From assembly GCA_002342205.1 (NCBI GenBank), contig DDPN01000167.1:1-13615 (forward strand): DNA of 13,615 nt, read 5' to 3'. The stretch comes from Chitinophagaceae bacterium UBA2467 (GTDB taxonomy: Bacteria > Bacteroidota > Bacteroidia > Chitinophagales > Chitinophagaceae). A model generated the notes under the pieces. That model was given only the letters and a program-made list of their open reading frames with translations. It ran no database searches and was not told the origin of the DNA. Both the position numbers and the translations under genes were made by a program. Below are positions 1 through 7,244 of this stretch, piece after piece. Position 1 is the first letter of the stretch; the number at the start of each line of letters is the position of its first letter.

Positions 1-614
1 GGAATTTTATCCAACTTATCAGCATGCCGTACTTGTAACTCTGTCATTCGACTTTTTGCCTTAGGGTGGACTTTAATCAACTCATTAATAGTGGATAAAC
101 CATCTCCGCGTATCTGCAATAAATCCTTTTGGATAAATCCACTAATCAATCCCTTTTCGGAAGCGGGATGACGATAATAAAAGACACTGTACTCCACTGG
201 AAAATCAACAAATGCTTGCACCAAATATTCAACATTCATTTTTTCATGATAAATGCGCCACTGCTCCCAGGAAGTAATTTTTCGAAATAATAGCCCCTTC
301 ATTCCTACATCCGGCTTCACCGTAAAAGGCAAGTCAAAGCCAGCTGATCGAATCATATCTTCAGCTTCTTTTGTGGAAACGTCGGGAGATATATAAAAAG
401 TGGATGGAAAATAGTGGACAGGAAGTTGTTCATACATTTCCTTTTTACCCTCCCCCTCAAATCCGCCAAAAGTAATTGTAGGATTAGACGCACTAAAAAA
501 CCAAACAGAGCGACTGCGAATACAATACCAAATCCAAAATGGGAATAAAGGGAAATACAGTACAAAGAAATTCCACTGCTCCCAATGCGTAATACGTTTC
601 CAGATTTGTTTCAT
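1..614 (-). CDS. ATP-grasp-like membrane-anchored protein, N-terminal part (3' end beyond the window)
   Basis: Reading the minus strand from the ATG at 614 gives 204 codons with no stop before the left edge, so the C-terminus is missing. Residues about 15-32 are hydrophobic and aromatic, followed by Arg-rich residues, which suggests a membrane anchor or hairpin. Residues about 38-52 read VWFFSASNPTITFGG and are followed by GEGKKE. Residues 98-107 (TVKPDVGMKG) and about 128-147 look like the ATP-binding strands of ATP-grasp enzymes, with further family-like features to residue 180. From memory, Bacteroidota homologues are often named 'D-alanine--D-alanine ligase', but nothing seen here proves that substrate. 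A true Ddl is soluble and about 320 residues long without this anchor. The start is supported by a TAnnTTTG box at 626-633. The gene is divergent from the iron-sulfur protein gene. The reading frame is secure; the reaction is not. Confidence 0.8.
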   Translation of the reverse strand, partial: MKQIWKRITHWEQWNFFVLYFPLFPFWIWYCIRSRSVWFFSASNPTITFGGFEGEGKKEMYEQLPVHYFPSTFYISPDVSTKEAEDMIRSAGFDLPFTVKPDVGMKGLLFRKITSWEQWRIYHEKMNVEYLVQAFVDFPVEYSVFYYRHPASEKGLISGFIQKDLLQIRGDGLSTINELIKVHPKAKSRMTELQVRHADKLDKI

Positions 615-625
615 ACGAATAGAAA

Positions 626-633
626 CAAAAGTA
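626..633 (-). promoter_or_regulatory. Bacteroidota-type promoter for the ATP-grasp-like gene
   Basis: On the minus strand, TACTTTTG matches the TAnnTTTG -7 element exactly. A TTG at 655-653, separated by a 19-base spacer, fits the -33 element. Only 11 bases separate the box from the ATG at 614, so the leader would be about 7 bases long. The match is seen in sequence; activity is inferred. Confidence 0.5.
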
Positions 634-701
634 GGCAAAGCATAAAACAGAGCAACAGCTCATGCGGTAAAATATGTACTTTTACAACTCAAATTATTTC
701 G

Positions 702-1487
702 ATGAATATTCCTACCCTAGCCTCCTGCATTGCGGCAGGAAAAAAACCAAGCATACTTTTTTGGGTTGGCTGTGCAGGCAGTTTTGATCAACGAGCACAA
801 CGTGTCAGTAGAGCTTTTGCGCATATTTTAACACAAGTAGGAGTCGATTTTGCGATACTAGGTCAAGAAGAATTATGCACCGGTGACCCTGCCAGAAGAG
901 CAGGTAATGAGTTTTTATTTCAATTAATGGCCTACCAGAATATTCAAACATTGAATAATTATGGAATTGAAAAAATTGTAACCACTTGCCCGCATTGTTT
1001 TAATACGCTTAAGAATGAATACCCTGAATTAGGTGGCAATTATGAAGTTATTCATCACACGCAATTGCTTCAACAGCTAATTGATCAGGGAAAAATAAAA
1101 TTAAAAGAAGGCGGTTCTTTTGCGGGTAAAAAAATTGTTTACCACGACAGTTGCTACCTAGGTAGAGCAAATGGAATTTATGAGGCGCCCCGAAAAGTGC
1201 TGGAGCTATTAGACAGTGAGCTAGTCGAAATGAAACGATGCAGAACAAATGGCCTTTGCTGTGGCGCAGGTGGTGCACAACTTTTTAAAGAAGAGGAAAA
1301 AGGGGAAAAAAGAATAAATACCGAACGAACTGAAGAAGCGTTACAGACCGGTGCTACAGTGATAGCCGCAGCGTGTCCATTTTGCAATACAATGCTAACA
1401 GATGGCATTAAAGGCGCTGAGAAAGAACAAGAAGTAGCAGTGCTTGATATTGCAGAGATTATTGAAAAAGAAATGTTATCTGAATAG
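702..1487 (+). CDS. CCG-domain (Fe-S)-binding oxidoreductase subunit, HdrB/GlpC/LutA-like
   Basis: This 261-residue protein has two cysteine-rich CCG-type domains. The second is canonical: C151, then C186-C187, then C225 and C228, in the C-X34-CC-X37-CxxC pattern that holds a [4Fe-4S]-type cluster in HdrB and related enzymes. The first is degenerate, with C24, C59 (followed by Thr, CTGD, rather than a second Cys), C96 and C99. Such proteins are the terminal cluster subunit of soluble electron-transfer complexes and usually pair with a ferredoxin-domain (Fe-S) protein, which is not seen in this window. The frame is open upstream to an ATG at 585, but that start would overlap the divergent gene. 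The ATG at 702 places the LFWVGCAGSFD motif about 20 residues from the N-terminus, as I recall for homologues. A weak -7-like TACTTTTA lies at 677-684. The electron donor and acceptor are unknown. Confidence 0.88.
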   Translation: MNIPTLASCIAAGKKPSILFWVGCAGSFDQRAQRVSRAFAHILTQVGVDFAILGQEELCTGDPARRAGNEFLFQLMAYQNIQTLNNYGIEKIVTTCPHCFNTLKNEYPELGGNYEVIHHTQLLQQLIDQGKIKLKEGGSFAGKKIVYHDSCYLGRANGIYEAPRKVLELLDSELVEMKRCRTNGLCCGAGGAQLFKEEEKGEKRINTERTEEALQTGATVIAAACPFCNTMLTDGIKGAEKEQEVAVLDIAEIIEKEMLSE

Positions 1488-1494
1488 ATTTTCT

Positions 1495-2001
1495 GTGAAT
1501 ACCTCAATTGAACATCTGATCCCTGCAGATTTTGCGGCTACCTCCAGAGTCTGGGTTTACCAATCAAACCGACTATTGGGTATTGCCGAAGCCCTACAAG
1601 TAGAAGAAGAACTAGAAAATTTTTCAAAGGAGTGGCGCTCCCATGGCGCTCCCGTCAAGGCTAAATCATTTTTATTTTTTGGACAGTTTATTGTTTTAAT
1701 GGCAGATGAAACAACGATACCTGTGGGTGGCTGCAGCACAGATAGTTCTGTACATTTCATTAAGAAGCTAGAGCAGAAGTACACGATTAGCTTATTAGAT
1801 CGAACACAACTCGCTTTTATTGTAAATCATAAAGTGCAATTACTTCCCCTAGCACAATTAACGTACGCTGTGGAGAAGAATTTTATTAGCGGTGATACGT
1901 TGTATTTCAATAACACTGTTGCAACAAAAAGCGAACTATTACAAAACTGGATTATTCCTGTTAAAAACAGCTGGCTTCAACGGAAGCTTACTTTCAATTA
2001 G
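1495..2001 (+). CDS. Conserved Bacteroidota protein of unknown function (often misnamed 'ABC transporter ATPase')
   Basis: About 168 residues. I recognise the family from SRVWVYQSNR near the N-terminus, GGCSTDSSVHFIKKLEQ in the middle, DRTQLAF, and LYFNNTVATKSEL near the C-terminus. Database copies often carry the name 'ABC transporter ATPase', but no Walker A, signature or Walker B motif is present, so that name is unsupported. No signal peptide or membrane segment is visible, so it is probably cytoplasmic. There is no ATG in the N-terminal region. GTG at 1495, 7 bases after the upstream stop, puts the SRVW motif at about residue 18. An upstream TTG at 1444 would overlap the preceding gene by 44 bases and is less likely. 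The tight spacing suggests co-transcription with the iron-sulfur protein. Its stop overlaps the stop of the convergent receptor gene. Function unknown. Confidence 0.82.
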   Translation: MNTSIEHLIPADFAATSRVWVYQSNRLLGIAEALQVEEELENFSKEWRSHGAPVKAKSFLFFGQFIVLMADETTIPVGGCSTDSSVHFIKKLEQKYTISLLDRTQLAFIVNHKVQLLPLAQLTYAVEKNFISGDTLYFNNTVATKSELLQNWIIPVKNSWLQRKLTFN

Positions 2002-4409
2002 TTAGTTCTCTTCTTATTTGTTGGCAATGAAGGCCGACGAGGCATAAAAACATAAGCCAAGGTTAGACGATAATTCCTCGTATACGTCATATTGAAACTT
2101 GTCACTGAAAAATTGGGGCCATACGTGATATTTCGGCGTTGCTGATTCATGATTGGATCCACGGCATTGATTGTGACAAGCAAATGTTTTGCAAAAAATT
2201 TTCGTTGTACGCCGACCGTCAAACTTGAATTCCATCTGGCCACTCCTTGCGGAGAAGCAAATCGATTTAGATTGAAATTGGAAGTCAAATTCCACAATTC
2301 GTTGGGTGTCCAATTTTGTCCAATAGTCGTAGTAAGAGAAAACCCATTTCGAAACTTTCTAACCTCCTTATCAAAAGGGCTGTACTGCATATAGGTCCAA
2401 CTAGCGCTAGCATTCAATTTTAATTTTTTTACCAGAGTTAACCCATTCCAGGTGCTTAACTCATATTCATGACGTCCACTTATATTTTCCCAGGTTATTT
2501 CTGTTTTTCCAAGATCCACTAATGTTCTTACCTGACTAAAAACTCCCTTTACCTCGTGGTAGCCGGCACTAAGATTTAAGAAATAAGACTTGCGAGTACG
2601 GCTTACAACTATATTAAAATGATCAGCAGAGGACGCAATTAAATCAGGATTTCCAAACCGAAGATTATATGGATCAGAAAAATCAATTACCGGATTCAGC
2701 TGATTCATACCTGGACGATTAATGCTGCGTCGATAAGAGACCGTTAAACTCAGTCTATCCTTCCATGATTTATTGAGGTTAGCAAATGGCAACCAGGATA
2801 GGTAGGAATTTGCTACAATCTTATTTTCATTTTTTATATCAAATGAAATAAGGGTTAGCTCAGTAGCAACCCCAGCTGTAACACTAAACTCCTCTCCCAA
2901 TATCTTTTTTATAGAAGACCGAACATTATAAACCTCTTGCTTAAATATAAAATCGTTGCTTAAAAGCGGGAGTGGTAGCAGGACATCAGCTGGAAGTTTT
3001 TTATAATAGGCATCTGTTACTGCGCGGGTCCACGATTGGTTATAAAATGCACCAGCCGAAATAGAAAGTTTAGATTGTGGGATAGTACGATCATAAGCAA
3101 ACCTAAAACCGCCTCCCTTCAAACGGCTCTCAATTTCTTGTCGTTGCGCAGAGTCAGCACGAAAGAGTGAGTTCCCTGTTTTTAAATACGATTGAAAAAA
3201 GTCTTTATCATTCGTTGACTTACCAGGATTCAATGAAAGAAAAAAGCGATACGTTTCCCCACTGCGAGGTTTATAAGTATAGTTTACATTCACATTGGGG
3301 TTCAATGAAAAAATGGTACTGCCGGTAGTTCTTTCACTTAATTTCCATAATGAATCAAACCGATTAAGTGTGCTAAATTGAGTCCAAGCATATTGAACAG
3401 AACTGTTTTGATTGAATTGCAAAACAAAATTCAAAAGACTTTTCTTTGAAAATTCATAATCTATATTGACACGACTATTGGGTCTTCTATTTCTGTTTGT
3501 ATTAGTAGAAATCGTATTAAAATAATTAGATGAATCCAAGTAGAGATTACGTCTACTCGAATTTCCCTCCCCTTTAAAATAATTTATGGCAAAGCCCGCA
3601 TTCACTGAAATCGATAATCCTTTTTTTCGATACGCAAAATTTCCGCTTACACTATACTCACTCCTGGTTCCTGCAGATAAAGCAATGCGGCCACTACGCC
3701 CAACTTTTCCTTTCCTCATGACTATGTTTATCACCCCCCCTTGTTCATTGGCATATTGTGGAGGAGGATTCGTCATCACTTCAATTTTTTCAATAGAACT
3801 TCCAGGCATTGACTCCAGCAGATCCTGTAACTGCTGAAGATTTAACTCAACTGGTTTGTCATCAATTAAAATTCGCGGTTCTTTTCCCCTCACCGTTATT
3901 TTACCATCGGCATCCTTAGCAACCAATGGCACTTGGGTCAATAACTCGTTGGCTGTTGATCCGGCAGCATTTGCAGACTCCGTTACATTAAACGTAAGAT
4001 TACCTTCTTTAGATTCAATCAATGGCTTCTCGGCATAAATAACAACTTGACTCAACTCAACTAAACTACTGTCCTTCAGTAAAATATCAGGTATATTGAA
4101 ATCAAATCTTTCAGCTCTAAAATGTATGCTATCTAATCTAAAACCAGCCCTTCCTACATAAGAAATGGACAAAGAATAATATCCTGGAATAGCAATAGTT
4201 GCAACCCTAAATTCCCCAAGCTTATCTGTGGTGGTTCGATACTTTACTAGGGAATCGCCCATTTTAACCACCGTAACTGTACAACCTTCAATTGCCTTTT
4301 CTTTTTCGCCAACTACATTTCCAGTTAACAATCCTGAAAAACCCTTGTTTTGTGCAGTGACCGTAATGGCCATCAACAAAAAGGATATGTTTAGCAAAAA
4401 GTGCTTCAA
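1998..4409 (-). CDS. TonB-dependent-receptor-like outer-membrane beta-barrel family protein
   Basis: 803 residues. Residues 1-19 form a signal peptide (KHFLLNISFLLMAITVTA, cut before Gln20). About 25-112 is a carboxypeptidase-regulatory-like beta-sandwich (GLLTGNVV, then GEFRVATIAIPGYYSLSISYVG). About 125-235 is a TonB-type plug (LLTQVPLV, TVRGKEPRILIDDKP, IEKIEVMTNPPPQY, GGVINIVMRKG). The remainder is a barrel of alternating aromatic strands matching the OMP_b-brl_3 class. After the last strand (YRLTLAYVF) comes a short basic tail. The ligand is unknown; there is no SusD-like partner, so it is not a SusCD glycan pair. The start is TTG at 4409: an in-frame stop lies 12 bases upstream, no ATG occurs before it, and the first internal ATG (Met13) would destroy the signal peptide. 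A TATATTTG box 17 bases upstream agrees with this start. Its stop overlaps that of the convergent gene. Confidence 0.92.
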   Translation of the reverse strand: MKHFLLNISFLLMAITVTAQNKGFSGLLTGNVVGEKEKAIEGCTVTVVKMGDSLVKYRTTTDKLGEFRVATIAIPGYYSLSISYVGRAGFRLDSIHFRAERFDFNIPDILLKDSSLVELSQVVIYAEKPLIESKEGNLTFNVTESANAAGSTANELLTQVPLVAKDADGKITVRGKEPRILIDDKPVELNLQQLQDLLESMPGSSIEKIEVMTNPPPQYANEQGGVINIVMRKGKVGRSGRIALSAGTRSEYSVSGNFAYRKKGLSISVNAGFAINYFKGEGNSSRRNLYLDSSNYFNTISTNTNRNRRPNSRVNIDYEFSKKSLLNFVLQFNQNSSVQYAWTQFSTLNRFDSLWKLSERTTGSTIFSLNPNVNVNYTYKPRSGETYRFFLSLNPGKSTNDKDFFQSYLKTGNSLFRADSAQRQEIESRLKGGGFRFAYDRTIPQSKLSISAGAFYNQSWTRAVTDAYYKKLPADVLLPLPLLSNDFIFKQEVYNVRSSIKKILGEEFSVTAGVATELTLISFDIKNENKIVANSYLSWLPFANLNKSWKDRLSLTVSYRRSINRPGMNQLNPVIDFSDPYNLRFGNPDLIASSADHFNIVVSRTRKSYFLNLSAGYHEVKGVFSQVRTLVDLGKTEITWENISGRHEYELSTWNGLTLVKKLKLNASASWTYMQYSPFDKEVRKFRNGFSLTTTIGQNWTPNELWNLTSNFNLNRFASPQGVARWNSSLTVGVQRKFFAKHLLVTINAVDPIMNQQRRNITYGPNFSVTSFNMTYTRNYRLTLAYVFMPRRPSLPTNKKRTN

Positions 4410-4426
4410 ACCAGCGATTTAGACGT

Positions 4427-4434
4427 CAAATATA
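4427..4434 (-). promoter_or_regulatory. Promoter -7 box for the outer-membrane receptor gene
   Basis: TATATTTG on the minus strand is an exact match to the Bacteroidota TAnnTTTG element, and 17 bases separate it from the TTG start at 4409. No TTG is seen at the usual -33 spacing, so the promoter may be weak or need an activator. Confidence 0.5.
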
Positions 4435-4466
4435 ACTGGTTCATGCGCAGAAATCGTTAAAGGAGA

Positions 4467-4481
4467 ATGACATCCTGTCAT
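4467..4481. promoter_or_regulatory. 15-bp palindrome between divergent promoters, candidate operator
   Basis: ATGACA-TCC-TGTCAT is a perfect 6-bp inverted repeat with a 3-base centre, about two thirds of the way from the receptor start to the miaB start. It lies where the -33 element of the miaB promoter (-7 box at 4499) would be, and about 50 bases upstream of the receptor's expected transcription start. A dimeric regulator could bind here and affect both genes. A second copy was not seen in the window. The regulatory role is inferred. Confidence 0.35.
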
Positions 4482-4498
4482 ATTCGATTTCCTGTTGG

Positions 4499-4506
4499 TA
4501 TATTTG
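4499..4506 (+). promoter_or_regulatory. Promoter -7 box of the miaB operon
   Basis: TATATTTG is an exact TAnnTTTG match ending 19 bases before the miaB ATG at 4526. The -33 position lacks a TTG and is occupied by the 15-bp palindrome at 4467-4481. This is likely the main promoter of the five-gene operon that ends at the terminator at 8814. Confidence 0.55.
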
Positions 4507-4525
4507 CGGTTCGCAATTAAAGAAA

Positions 4526-5953
4526 ATGGAGCAGTTTTTAGTTGATAAGACACAAGATGAATCCCGACAGGGAGAAGCCTACGCCCCTACTCATGCAAGG
4601 GAAGCGCAATACAATCGCCACTTTTATATCGAAAGCTATGGCTGTCAAATGAATTTTGCAGACAGCGAGGTGGTTGCCTCCATTCTTCAAGGAGAAGGAT
4701 TTGGAGCCACGCGTAACGTTGAAGAAGCAGATTTAATTTTTATCAACACCTGCTCTATCCGTGAGAAGGCTGAGCAAACTGTACGCAAAAGACTCACTGA
4801 ATTCAAGAAACTAAAGAAAAATAATAAACAATTATTGATTGGAGTTCTCGGATGTATGGCCGAACGTTTAAAATCGAAATTTCTTGAAGAAGAAAAACTG
4901 GTTGACATTGTTGTAGGTCCGGATGCTTATCGATCACTACCCTCTTTAGTAATGGAGGCTGCTGGTGGACAAAAAGCTGTCAATGTACTTTTAAGCAGAG
5001 AGGAAACATACGCCGATATTGCACCAGTTCGATTAGACAGCAATGGCGTGAGTGCATTTGTCAGCATCATGCGAGGCTGTAACAATATGTGTTCCTTTTG
5101 TGTTGTGCCATTTACCAGAGGTAGAGAGAGAAGCAGAGATTGGAAGAGCATCATTGAGGAATGTAAAGACCTTTTTGAAAAAGGGTACAAAGAAGTCACG
5201 TTATTAGGACAAAACGTAGATTCTTATTATTACACTTCAACGCAACCAGATGCACCGGTAGTAACATTTGCCAACCTATTAGAGAAAGTAGCGCAGATCT
5301 CTCCTAATCTACTGGTCAGATTTTCTACTTCACATCCCAAGGATATTACAGACGAGGTGCTTTACACCATGGCGAAGTATGAAAATATTTGCAACTACAT
5401 TCACCTGCCTGTTCAAAGCGGCTCTAGTCGCATCTTACAATTGATGAATCGCACTTATACACGTGAATGGTACATGGCTAAAGTAGACAGAATAAGATCC
5501 ATTATCCCAGACTGCGGTATTAGCTCAGATATTATTGCTGGTTTCTGTACAGAAGAGGAAAGTGATCATGAAGATACACTCTCTATAATGCGCTACAGCA
5601 AATACGATTTTTCCTATATGTTCTTTTATAGTGAGCGTCCGGGCACATTAGCTGCCAGACGCTATCAAGATGATGTACCTGAAAAAACTAAAAAAAGAAG
5701 ATTACAAGAAATAGTTGCATTACAAAATCAACTTTCGTTGGAAAGCAATCAGAAAGAAATTGGGAAAAAATATAAAGTACTGATTGAGGGAGATAGTAAG
5801 AAGAATGAACAGGAATGGAAAGCCAGAACCAGCCATAACAAAGTGGTTGTATTTCCAAAAACAAATCTATCGCATAAAAAAGGAGATTTTGTTACTGTAC
5901 AAATCACTGAATGTACGCAAGCCACCCTTCGAGGTGAAATCGTTCTGTCTTAA
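4526..5953 (+). CDS. miaB: tRNA-2-methylthio-N6-dimethylallyladenosine synthase MiaB
   Basis: MiaB is a radical-SAM methylthiotransferase that adds a methylthio group to i6A37 of tRNAs reading UNN codons. At 475 residues it has all three expected domains. The N-terminal methylthiotransferase domain (about 31-150) has cluster cysteines C40 (YGCQMNFADSE), C76 (NTCSIRE) and C110 (LGCMAERLK). The radical SAM domain has C185-xxx-C189-xx-C192 (RGCNNMCSFCVVPFTRGRE), followed by LLGQNVDSY, FSTSHP and HLPVQSGS. A TRAM RNA-binding domain lies at about 412-474. The first 30 residues form a charged extension of no clear function. YGCQMN and NVDSY favour MiaB over RimO or MtaB. It is the first gene of an operon; the sigma-54-type activator gene follows after 16 bases. 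Its product depends on prior isopentenylation by MiaA, which is not in this window. Confidence 0.97.
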   Translation: MEQFLVDKTQDESRQGEAYAPTHAREAQYNRHFYIESYGCQMNFADSEVVASILQGEGFGATRNVEEADLIFINTCSIREKAEQTVRKRLTEFKKLKKNNKQLLIGVLGCMAERLKSKFLEEEKLVDIVVGPDAYRSLPSLVMEAAGGQKAVNVLLSREETYADIAPVRLDSNGVSAFVSIMRGCNNMCSFCVVPFTRGRERSRDWKSIIEECKDLFEKGYKEVTLLGQNVDSYYYTSTQPDAPVVTFANLLEKVAQISPNLLVRFSTSHPKDITDEVLYTMAKYENICNYIHLPVQSGSSRILQLMNRTYTREWYMAKVDRIRSIIPDCGISSDIIAGFCTEEESDHEDTLSIMRYSKYDFSYMFFYSERPGTLAARRYQDDVPEKTKKRRLQEIVALQNQLSLESNQKEIGKKYKVLIEGDSKKNEQEWKARTSHNKVVVFPKTNLSHKKGDFVTVQITECTQATLRGEIVLS

Positions 5954-5969
5954 TTGAACAACTAGAAAA

Positions 5970-7244
5970 ATGGATATTCAAAACATAAAAAATCGTTTCA
6001 ACATTATTGGCAATTCGCCTGTATTGAATTACGCTATTCAGGTAGCCGAACAAGTTGCAGCTACCGATTTAACGGTTTTGATTAACGGAGAAAGCGGAGT
6101 TGGTAAAGAAGTTTTTTCTCAAATCATTCACTCCTTGTCAGCCCGTAAACACAACCCATTTATTGCTGTCAATTGTGGAGCTATTCCAGAAGGAACAATC
6201 GATTCAGAGCTATTTGGACACGAAAAGGGTTCTTTCACTGGAGCGACAGAAGCTCGAAAAGGCTATTTTGAAACTGTAAATGGAGGAACTATTTTTTTAG
6301 ACGAAATAGGAGAACTGCCCTTGGGAACACAAGCCCGTCTATTGCGGGTTTTAGAAACAGGAGAATATATCAGAGTGGGTTCTTCTAAAGTTCAAAAAAC
6401 AGATGTTCGGGTAGTTGCCGCAACCAACAGAGAATTACTGCAACAAGTACAAAATGGGAAGTTTAGAGAAGATCTTTATTACCGATTAAGCACTGTCCCC
6501 ATTCGAGTACCCTCTCTCCATGACAGGCCTGAAGACATTCATTTATTATTTAGAAAATTTGCAGCCGACTTTGCCAATAAATACAAAACTGCCTCCGTAC
6601 AGTTAGACGAGGAGGCAAGACAAGTATTGATTAATTACCCCTGGCCGGGTAATGTCAGAGAATTAAAAAATATAGCTGAACAAATTTCAGTCCTATCAAC
6701 GGATAAGCTGATTACAGCAGAACAATTAAAGAAATTTTTACAGCCCTACTCTTCTAATCGGCTACCTGCACTCAGTAGCTCTGCTACTACACAACCTGAA
6801 TTTTCCAACGAAAGAGAGATTCTCTACAAACTTTTTTTCGATATGAAAAAGGATGTAACAGAGTTAAAAAGACTTTTTGTCGAACTAGTTCAAAACCCTG
6901 ATCTGGCCGCATCCTATCCGCAATTAGCAGGAAAACTGCATGAAATAAACGCAACAGGCACTGAATTGATCACACCAATTGCCCCCTCACTCCCCACTTC
7001 TGTAACACCCTTGGGGAGCGCTTCCTCTGTTCCTGTTTTACATGCCGGATTTCCCACCACTACAACAGCCATCCAAGAACATGAGGAAATTGATGAGAGT
7101 TTGAATATCATGGAAAAAGAAAAAGAGCTAATTCTAAAAGCATTGAAGAAACATAAGGGGAAACGTAAAGATGCAGCATTAGATTTGGGAATTAGCGAAA
7201 GAACTCTTTACAGAAAATTAAAAGAATACGATATTGAAGAATGA
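5970..7244 (+). CDS. Sigma-54-interacting transcriptional activator without sensory domain
   Basis: 424 residues. The AAA+ domain starts almost at the N-terminus (about 10-240) with no receiver, PAS or GAF domain before it. Walker A is GESGVGKE (40-47), the sigma-54-contacting loop is GSFTGA (87-92; the commonest form is GAFTGA), Walker B is TIFLDE with D111 and E112, the arginine-finger region is FREDLYYRL (165-173), and the sensor II segment is WPGNVREL (225-232). A linker of about 120 residues (260-378) holds a helical stretch (EREILYKLFFDMKKDVTELK) and then a Pro/Ser/Thr-rich part. The C-terminus (about 385-421) is a Fis-type helix-turn-helix (RKDAALDLGISERTLYRKLK). All residues needed to remodel sigma-54 holoenzyme are present. 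Its stop overlaps the next start by 4 bases (ATGA, 7241-7244), so it is co-translated with lptE. Targets are unknown, and no convincing -24/-12 promoter was seen in the window. Confidence 0.93.
   Translation: MDIQNIKNRFNIIGNSPVLNYAIQVAEQVAATDLTVLINGESGVGKEVFSQIIHSLSARKHNPFIAVNCGAIPEGTIDSELFGHEKGSFTGATEARKGYFETVNGGTIFLDEIGELPLGTQARLLRVLETGEYIRVGSSKVQKTDVRVVAATNRELLQQVQNGKFREDLYYRLSTVPIRVPSLHDRPEDIHLLFRKFAADFANKYKTASVQLDEEARQVLINYPWPGNVRELKNIAEQISVLSTDKLITAEQLKKFLQPYSSNRLPALSSSATTQPEFSNEREILYKLFFDMKKDVTELKRLFVELVQNPDLAASYPQLAGKLHEINATGTELITPIAPSLPTSVTPLGSASSVPVLHAGFPTTTTAIQEHEEIDESLNIMEKEKELILKALKKHKGKRKDAALDLGISERTLYRKLKEYDIEE

Noticed and set aside
353..565. A 70-residue minus-strand reading frame with a hydrophobic N-terminus resembling a small membrane protein
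   Set aside because: It lies out of frame inside the ATP-grasp-like gene at 1-614, whose translation has family-like motifs; the hydrophobicity reflects the real gene's aromatic segment.
650..661. Short inverted repeat GAGC-AACA-GCTC in the divergent gap before the iron-sulfur gene
   Set aside because: A 4-bp stem is expected by chance and no conserved context supports it.
585..701. Upstream ATG (585) that would add 39 residues to the iron-sulfur protein
   Set aside because: It would overlap the start of the divergent gene, the added residues look non-coding, and the ATG at 702 gives the expected N-terminus.
1178..1507. A 109-residue minus-strand frame opposite the iron-sulfur protein gene
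   Set aside because: It has Ser/Ala-rich low-complexity composition, no domain or promoter, and lies antisense to a well-supported gene.
1998..4409. A polysaccharide-utilisation (SusC/SusD) locus
   Set aside because: No SusD-like lipoprotein, glycoside hydrolase or sensor gene accompanies the receptor, and its barrel type differs from SusC.
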